A stretch of 64,000 bases of DNA from Agelas oroides (lineage: Eukaryota > Porifera > Demospongiae > Agelasida > Agelasidae): NCBI GenBank assembly GCA_949130485.1, contig OX422183.1, positions 4,352,136-4,416,135 of the forward strand, read 5' to 3'. Below the pieces are notes generated by a model. That model did no database searches, was not told the DNA's origin, and saw nothing but the letters and a program-made list of their open reading frames with translations. The stretch's first letter is position 1. The number at the start of each line of letters is the position of its first letter. Below, one piece after another: positions 43,528 through 52,500 of the stretch. Both the position numbers and the translations under genes were made by a program.

Positions 43528-46500
43528 ACAGAACTATCCCTGGGATGATTTTTTCGCTACAGATGAGGAGGAGCCAGAGGAGGAAGAGGAAGACTTTCTT
43601 CTCGACTTCTTCCACACTGTAAGCCTCTAACTTGAACCAGGTCATCTGATTAACTTTAGACGTGTGTGGCAGTCCCAGAAAGAAATCAAATGTTATTCCA
43701 TCCCAGAAAGAAATCAAATGTTATTCCATCAAATGTTCTATGTGGGCAGTCCCACGTAGAAACGGAATATCATTGTCACTTAATTTGTTCACATTTACAT
43801 TGCTTCAGTTTAGAGCAGGGCTTATGTGTATCTTGTAGACTTGTGTCTCCGTAAAACTTGTATGTGCCCCCTCTCTCAACTAGAGTTCAGTGATACAACG
43901 CTTTGCATGGTTTCATACTGGTTTTCTTCCTGGTGAAATGTAGATGCGTGCAAAGGGTGCATGTGCGTCAGTGTACCCGCTAGATTTACTGAAATTCTGT
44001 TCTGGACTTATTTAAGGACAAGAAATGTCAGATTCAGCTATAGTACATTAACTCTATAGTTATGCTCCCTATTGTAGCTGTTGAGGCAATTATGATGTCA
44101 TACTTTTCAAATTTCTGGGGGGAATCCCAGTGCCACCCCCTCCCCGTACATCCAGTAATGCCCATATGCCGAGAGCAGCTGCATAAGCTTTCTGCTATTT
44201 CTCACCATGGCTACATGTTCCATTGGGAGTTGAATGTGGGATAATACAGGTTACACATTTTCAGTTAGAGCATGCATCACAGGAAGTTAACAAATGTGGG
44301 GTAATGGGTTGAATTTTTGTTAAAACATGTGCTACAGGAAGCTATTGAATGGGAGGTATTGGTTTACATGTTTTTCAGTTGAAAATGCCATTTTGATTGA
44401 ACATGAGGTATTGGGTTACAATGACTGTGTGGGTTAGGTTGCAAAATTGTGGGGTATGGGTTGGGTTCCAAAAATGTGGGGTATGGGTTGCATGTTTTTC
44501 AGTTAGTATGTGTCACAGGACACTAACAAAGTACAGTGGAGTACAGGGTTGAAGTGCTCTTTCTTTCTCCTTCCTCTCAGATTGATGAACTCACAATGAG
44601 TGTGAATGAAATCTCACTTTTAGTGGAGAAGATCCAGCAGAACCATACTGTCATCTTGGCCTCAATCCAGAACCATGGTACGTCACCTTAGTCTAAGTCC
44701 AGAACCATGGTACGTCACCCTAGTCTCAATCCAGAACCATGGTACATCACCCTAGCCTCAGTTCAGAACCATGGTACGTCACCCTAGTCTCAATCCAGAA
44801 CCATGGTACGTCACCCTAGTCTCAGTCCAGAATCATGGTACGTCATCCTAGTCTCAATCCAGAACCATGGTACGTCACCTTAGTCTAAGTCCAGAACCAT
44901 GGTACGTCACCCTAGTCTCAATCCAGAACCATGGTACGTCACCCTAGTCTCAGTCCAGAATCCAGAACCATGGTACGTCACCTTAGTCTAAGTCCAGAAC
45001 CATGGTACGTCACCCTAGTCTCAATCCAGAACCATGGTACGTCATCCTAGTCTCAGTCCAGAACCATGGTACGTCACCTTAGCTTCAGTTCAGAACCATG
45101 GTACGTCATCCTAGTCTCAGTCCAGAACCATGGTACGTCATCCTAGTCTCAGTCCAGAACCATGGTACGTCATCCTAGTCTCAGTCCAGAACCATGGTAC
45201 GTCATCCTAGTCTCAGTCCAGAACCATGGTACGTCACCTTAGCCTCAGTTCAGAACCATGGTACGTCATCCTAGTCTCAGTCCAGAACCATGGTACGTCA
45301 TCCTAGTCTCAGTCCAGAACCATGGTACATCATCCTAGCCTCAGTTCAGAACCATGGTACGTCATCCTAGTCTCAGTTCAGAACCATGGTACGTCATCCT
45401 AGTCTCAGTCCAGAACCATGGTACGTCACCTTAGCCTCAGTTCAGAACCATGGTACGTCACCCTAGTCTCAGTCCAGAACCATTGTACGTCATCCTAGTC
45501 TCAGTTCAGAACCATGGTACGTCATCCTAGCCTCAGTTCAGAATCATGGTACGTCATCCCCTAGCCTCAGTCCAGAACCATGGTACATCACCTTAGTCTA
45601 AGTCCAGAACCATGGTACGTCACCCTAGTCTAAGTCCAGAACCATGGTACGTCACCCTAGTCTCAGTCCAGAACCATGGTACGTCATCCTAGCCTCAGTT
45701 CAGAACCATGGTACGTCATCCTAGTCTCAGTTCAGAACCATGGTACGTCATCCTAGCCTCAGTCCAGAACCATGGTACGTCATCCTAGTCTCAGTCCAGA
45801 ACCATGGTACGTCATCCTAGCCTCAGTCCAGAACCATGGTACGTCATCCTAGTCTCAGTTCAGAACCATGGTACGTCATCCTAGCCTCAGTTCAGAACCA
45901 TGGTACGTCATCCTAGTCTCAGTCCAGAATCATGGTACGTCATCCCCTAGCCTCAGTCCAGAACCATGGTACGTCATCCTAGTCTCAGTCCAGAACCATG
46001 GTACGTCATCCTAGTCTCAGTTCAGAACCATGGTACGTCATCCTAGTCTCAGTCCAGAACCATGGTACGTCATCCTAGCCTCAGTTCAGAATCATGGTAC
46101 GTCATCCTAGTCTCAGTTCAGAACCATGGTACGTCATCCTAGCCTCAGTTCAGAACCATGGTACGTCATCCTAGTCTCAGTCCAGAATCATGGTACGTCA
46201 TCCCCTAGCCTCAGTCCAGAACCATGGTACGTCATCCTAGTCTCAGTCCAGAACCATGGTACGTCATCCTAGTCTCAGTCCAGAACCATGGTACGTCATC
46301 CTAGTCTCAGTTCAGAACCATGGTACGTCATCCTAGTCTCAGTCCAGAACCATGGTACGTCATCCTAGTCTCAGTTCAGAACCATGGTACGTCATCCTAG
46401 TCTCAGTCCAGAACCATGGTACGTCATCCTAGCCTCAGTTCAGAATCATGGTACGTCATCCTAGTCTCAGTCCAGAACCATGGTACGTCATCCTAGTCTC

Positions 46501-49500
46501 AGTCCAGAACCATGGTACGTCACCCTAGTCTCAGTCCAGAATCATGGTACGTCATCCTAGTCTCAATCCAGAACCATGGTACGTCATCCTAGTCTCAGTC
46601 CAGAACCATGGTACGTCATCCTAGTCTCAGTCCAGAACCATGGTACGTCATCCTAGTCTCAGTTCAGAACCATGGTACGTCATCCTAGTCTCAGTCCAGA
46701 ACCATGGTACGTCATCCTAGCCTCAGTTCAGAACCATGGTACGTCACCCTAGTCTCAGTTCAGAACCATGGTACGTCATCCCCTAGTCTCAGTTCAGAAC
46801 CATGGTAAGTCATCCTAGCCTGCACAACAGTGTGATGGTGTATGTTAGTTATCTTCAAAAATTGTTCGCGAAATATTTACCGCTATCCAGTATGGTGTTT
46901 GCACACCGATACTAGCCTTGTTCTCAGCTACTCTCCTCCCCAGCTTTTGTCAGTACAGTATATGACAAAAGCTTATGAAGAGCGTGGGAACGAGACTGCA
47001 CTAATTACTGGGGTAAATATACCGTCAAGTGTACTGATAGGAGACAATTTGATGCATGGTTAATCCTTCACTGTGCAGAGGCCAAGGATGAGAATAACGA
47101 GCTGACTGATGAAGTGAAGCAGCTCTCCCACAAGATACAAGCTGGACTGAAACGTACGTTATCACCTTCCCAAGATATTAACACACCCCAACGTACGTTA
47201 TCACCTTCCCAAGATATTAACACACCCCAACGTACGTTATTCCCATCCCAAGATATTAACACACCCCAACCTACGTTATCCCCATCCCAAGATATTAACA
47301 CACCCCAACGTACGTTATCCTCATCCCAAGATATTAACACACCCCCTTTGTGGGAACTTTTTTTGGGTGAGGGGGGAGTTATGTGGACTAACTGTCAGGC
47401 TGGTTACCGCTTACTACAACCCTTTGGCGGAAAGTGTCTACTCTGTTGCTGTTATCAGAGTGTGTGATGACTTTGATTCAAGACACCTAGCCTGGCAGGG
47501 CCTAAAATTATATGGGGTAGTTGTGTCTTTCGGGTTTGTTGCCTCTAGTTGCAGGTTAGGGCTTAGGTAGGTTAGGGTTAGTATTTACTTAATCAAATCA
47601 CCATAACAACCACCTCAAGTGGGCGTAAGTCATAACATGTTGGTGGGGATTTCAAGACTTCCTGAATGCTAACTACAATGGAGCCCATGAGAGTTTAGTA
47701 ATAGTGTTGTTTTGGTTCTATCACTAAATCTATTTTAGTAAAGGCTAAATCGTTCTTGGTTAGTAAAACTAAAACTAGAACTGAGTTTTGAATACTCACT
47801 AAAACTATGACTAAAGTAGTCTCTGGTCTTAATTTACTTAAAATGGCAAAAGGGCCAATCTTTTTTATGATGACCAGTAACTATCATAAGTATATAGTCC
47901 GTATGAAGTATGTACGTGTATCTGTAACAGTAGCCAATAATGTGTATAGCCTGTAATTGTCTGCCTCAGAAAGCTTTGTCAAATACCAACTTTTTGAAAG
48001 ACTAACTAAAAGTCGCCTGAGGTTGAAACTAACAAGTATTGGATATACAACCTATCAGAGGAGTATAAACAGATGTACTCCGCTAGACAGTTTACCAGAG
48101 GCATAGCCACGAGTTAGGGTAAACAATCTAGCTCAGTATATTCAATCTATTTCGGATTGAGACAATAAAGTAAACTCATGCAGTTCAGTGTAAAACTATA
48201 TACGCTGCACTTTGTTGATGTTTAATATATAACCTGTTACCCAGGCAACATCTAATGTTTAATTAATAGTACATAGTACTGTGTGCTGTGGAGCTTTTCT
48301 ACCCCCCCTCCTTTTTTATTCCCCTCCCTTTGCTAGGCTTATTATATTTCTGTATTTTGCATTCTCTCCGCCAGCTCAGTTGGCATGAAAATGCATGAGG
48401 GCATAAGGATCATCCCTTCTGAGACTCCACCCCATACCACCTTCGTCTGGGGGTTGGGTGGAGAAGGCATATGGAGGCTAGGTAGCAGATACTCCTTGCA
48501 TGCTGTATGGTCGGGTGTCCCTAGGGCCGTCTTGCTTCTCCCAATGCCCCGCCTGCTCTTAGGGCAGCTAAGGAGTGACATGCCTCACGCTCACAGATTG
48601 TTTTGTCACCTTCCGATGAGTATTAATGTTACCTATAATCTTATGAAGTGATGTAATGACAGCAATTTTTGGTTGTCGTTAAGGCATACAGAAGGACATT
48701 ACAACGGAGGAGATTGCGGTGGAGCAGGAGCCATATAGAGCCACTGCCAACTTACGGATCAAGAAGGCCCAGGTAACTTTGAATTCAAGCTTTTGCTTTA
48801 GTGAGGTTAAATACCCTCAACTACCCCCCTTTTTCCCTCTCTTTCCCCTTCCCTCTCTTGGCCACCATCCTACTCCTCCCCTTGCCCTCCCTCTCCTCCC
48901 CCTTCCTCCCTCTCCTCCCCCTCCCCTTGCCCTCCCTCTCCTCCCCCATCTCCTCCCCCTCCCCTCCCTCCCCCTCCCTCCCCCTCCACCCACCTCCCTC
49001 CCCCTTCCTCCCTCTCCCTCTTTCTCCCACCTCCCTCCCTCTCCCTCTTTCTCCCACCTCCCTTCCCCCTCCCTCCCTTCCTCTCTCCTCCCTCTCTCTT
49101 CCTCATTGTCTCTCTCTCCCCTCCATCCTTCCAGTACGCAACTCTGGCACGCAAGTTCAAGGATGTGATGGCAGAGTACAACCAGACTCAGGACGACTAC
49201 CGGGAGAGGTCCAAGTGCCACATCCAGAGGCAACTCAGTTACAGTGAGTTTAGGAAGTTGTCCGGTAGTCATGTGAGGCAGAAGCCTTGAATTTACAGGC
49301 TCCTACGAGGTGTTTTTAGGGATTATTTGGGCAAGCCTATGTGAGTCCCACACTAGTAGAATTGTCTGATGAGAAAATGTGATCTGACTGACGGACTGAC
49401 TGATTGTGTTCGTCCTAGTTGTGTGTACATAACAATGCCTCGTTTCCAGGCCTCCCCCATTCTTTGGTTTGCATTCAGAATAATACACAGAAGCAGAAGA

Positions 49501-52500
49501 ATGGCGAAAAATCCAACCGTGTATTGTACTGAACGCAAACTGAAGAACAACAAAAAAAAAACGGGGGAGGCCTGGGAACGAGGCTAGGTTATACATGAAA
49601 CCAAGTACACATGCTAGGCCAGTTGCATAGATTAGCATGCCAAGCTGTTAACAGAATGCCGAGCCAGAAGGCAGCACAGAGTTTTCTCTCAAGCATAAGC
49701 TGGTCTGCTGAGAGGTTGCATGAGGTTCTTCTGCTAGACAGCCTACAGTTTCTATGGCCATGTCATTGAATAGCCAGTGCATACATATATAGCACGCATG
49801 GTGACTTATACCTAATCTAAGCTGCCTCCAGAAATGACAGTGAATGAAGCTAGTTCGGCTGTGTGCTCACAGAGAGCAGAGATTCTCATTGTAGCTTCGT
49901 GGTCATGTGTCATCATATACTTTTAGTAAGGACTGCCCTTGTTACTACTTTGTACACAAGCTGTGGGATCAGTACTGTACTTCACTCAGACGATCAATCA
50001 ATCATCTGCCTCCCTGGGAGGTGGTCGTTTTAGACATTGGTGTCAGCTGACCCGGTGGCGTAGCCAGGATGAGCAAGTTACGTGGGTACAGCGTGGGCCC
50101 ACTCAGTGTGTGCGTAACATGCATCTGCTAGGGAACTTGGGGCATGCCGGCATGAAAATTTTGCACTCTGAGATCGCTTCTGAGGCTGTTTTTAGTCTCA
50201 AATACAATTCTTTCAGTCTTACCGCTTGCTTCATGTCTGCATGATCACACATGCCGATAACTGATCTTTGACCTTAGCTTTCTACATTATTTTTACCCAG
50301 GCACCAGCGAATTTTATGTGGGCACAGGCCCGGGTATGCCCGGGTGTAGCTACGCCACTGGCTGACCATTTGTAAATGTATGAGACTACCTGAAAAGGAT
50401 ATAACATTATAAACCTGTTACCTAGGCAACACCCCTGTAGAAGAGAGATATGAGCAACATTATCACAGTGGTTTTAGTGATCTTTGCAACAACAGAGCGA
50501 AGAGCATACGCCAAAAGTGTATCTGGTAGTAGTAATTCCTTTGATCTTAAGTGGTTGGAAGACCACCAACACGGGATTTCTGCCCTTTTTCCCATTAGGG
50601 CTTCCTCAGGTTTTTGATCTGCTTTTCACTAAAATCACTGTATACGTTGCCTAGGTCATGGGGTAGGTTAAAGTGCTTGTACAATTTTCAATTGGGACTA
50701 TGGTCTAAGTGAGATAGAACCCCTCCCATTGGGCTTGAGCCCACTAAATCAAATCTAGTCTCATGGAAAGTTTCAGATGAACAATTTCTTTGGCTAGCTA
50801 CCAGGTTAATTGAAGCCAAGAGAAGTACTATAGCAGCATACAGAGGCCTCCTAACAGCAGCCTGTGTTGGCTTGCAGTTACAAGGCTTTCCTAGAAGTGT
50901 GTAGGGGTGCAGGGTAGTCTCGTGCCCAGACCCCACCCAGCTCACGCGAGGAGAAGGGGTCTGGTGTCACAAGTCCAAATCCTTGGGCTAGCTCCAGAAG
51001 CTTGGAGTGGCCAATCAAATTGCAGAGCGGCGTTTATTGGAATAATGCGAAAGCGAGAACAAGTACTTCAATCGTACCGCTCAAAGCGTGTTATGAGATT
51101 CATTATCCAACACTGAGCAATTTGTAATTCTACACTAACAATTACAAGGCTTCAACACTTCCGCAAGCCCAAGGATTCAGGCTTGTGACACCAGACCCTT
51201 TCCTCGTGAGAGGGTTGGGTCTGGGCACGAGACTAGGTGCAGGGAACTTTCAGGGTTAGGTTAGGTCAGATCTCCCCATCTGTTCCCAGTACTTGTTTTG
51301 ATAAGAACATGTTGTGGCTGCACTGTGTTAGGATACACTATATACACAAGGTTTCAAAAACAACTCCAGGAAAAGTCACTTGCAGAGAGAAGCTTCCATG
51401 TCCATGGGCAAGAGCACCTTACAAGTTTGCCAATTAGGGTTAGGGCTAGGGTTAGGGAATGCACTACTTTTTTTTCTGGTCTTACAAAATGAATATGGTG
51501 AACATCTTTGTCTTCGTTGTTTCGGTAGTCTCTTATAAATATTTAATAAGATGGTGTAACCATTTCAAACCAGGTGAACTTAGTCTAACCTTTTATGCAC
51601 GCATGCAGTGATTCTGCAATGCCGGTTTTGTCATGCGCTTGCTAATGGCAAATGGTGCCTGCCTTCATTTGTTAGTCCCTCCTCTTGCTGAATGCTGCTT
51701 CTTGGGTGCTTCTTGCTTAACATACATACCTGCTAGCCTCGTTCCCAGGCCACTCCCAGATTTTATCTCACAGTTGTGAAAAAAAACCGAGTTAGATAAA
51801 TTCTGGGAGTGGCCTGGGAACGAGGCTACATACCTGCATGTACTACTGCTTAAATAAATGAGCGTACTTTTGAGAGAAAAGCACCCTTTGCAATAGCTTC
51901 ATTCAAAAAAGGGGGTTGGGCTTACTTTCGATGGTGGTCCTATTTTCGGAGATTGCGCTATATATATGTAGATATATGTTGATTTTTGAAGCATTTACGA
52001 CTGGGATCCAAGATTTTTGATCGGCGAAAAATGTGATTGATCGCTTGATCGCCTGATTGTTCATTCCCTTCTGAAGCTCTTGATCTCATTGGTTCAAAGG
52101 TCAAATTGTAGCTGCACATCCTTGATCTGTTGATTTTCACAGTTCAGAGGTCACCTTGATCCCAGATTGGCTCTCAAAAAGGTTTGATCCCTTGCTTCAG
52201 CAGAGACAGGTTGAGAACATCGATTGAATTAACATACATAAGCAGTATATTACGTTAGGCACTGATGGGAGGGACGTCCCCATGCCCCAAGTTTTGTAAC
52301 CAGCTGGATGAAAATCGTAGCATTGTACTCTCTTGTTGGGCTTGTGCACACGTTCACAGAAATGAATGTTGTACTGACCGTAATTAAATTAGCTGGGTTT
52401 CTTGCTTCTGTGCGACTTCAGTTGTCATAGTACATGTAGCATCTGCACAAGTGTTTGGGCTACTACAGTAACTTGGTTGGCTGCATTGGATTATCTGACT

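Noticed and set aside
43329..43630. Cys-Val and His-Thr repeat proteins
   Set aside because: They are translations of the (AC)n microsatellite in different frames.
44660..46812. CRISPR-like array
   Set aside because: The repeats are contiguous 32-bp tandem units without unique spacers, in a eukaryotic intron, and derive from a splice site.
47114..47467. 117-codon frame as an independent gene
   Set aside because: Its start is syntaxin exon 4 and the rest is the 39-bp donor-derived array in intron 4. It is treated as a possible splice extension, not a gene.
48719..49272. Pro/Leu/Ser-rich and Gly/Arg/Glu-rich frames of ~150 codons
   Set aside because: They arise from the pyrimidine tract of syntaxin intron 5; only the ends overlap true exons 5 and 6.
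51434..51458. Telomere
   Set aside because: Only four TTAGGG-like units, one mutated, inside an intron with coding exons on both sides.
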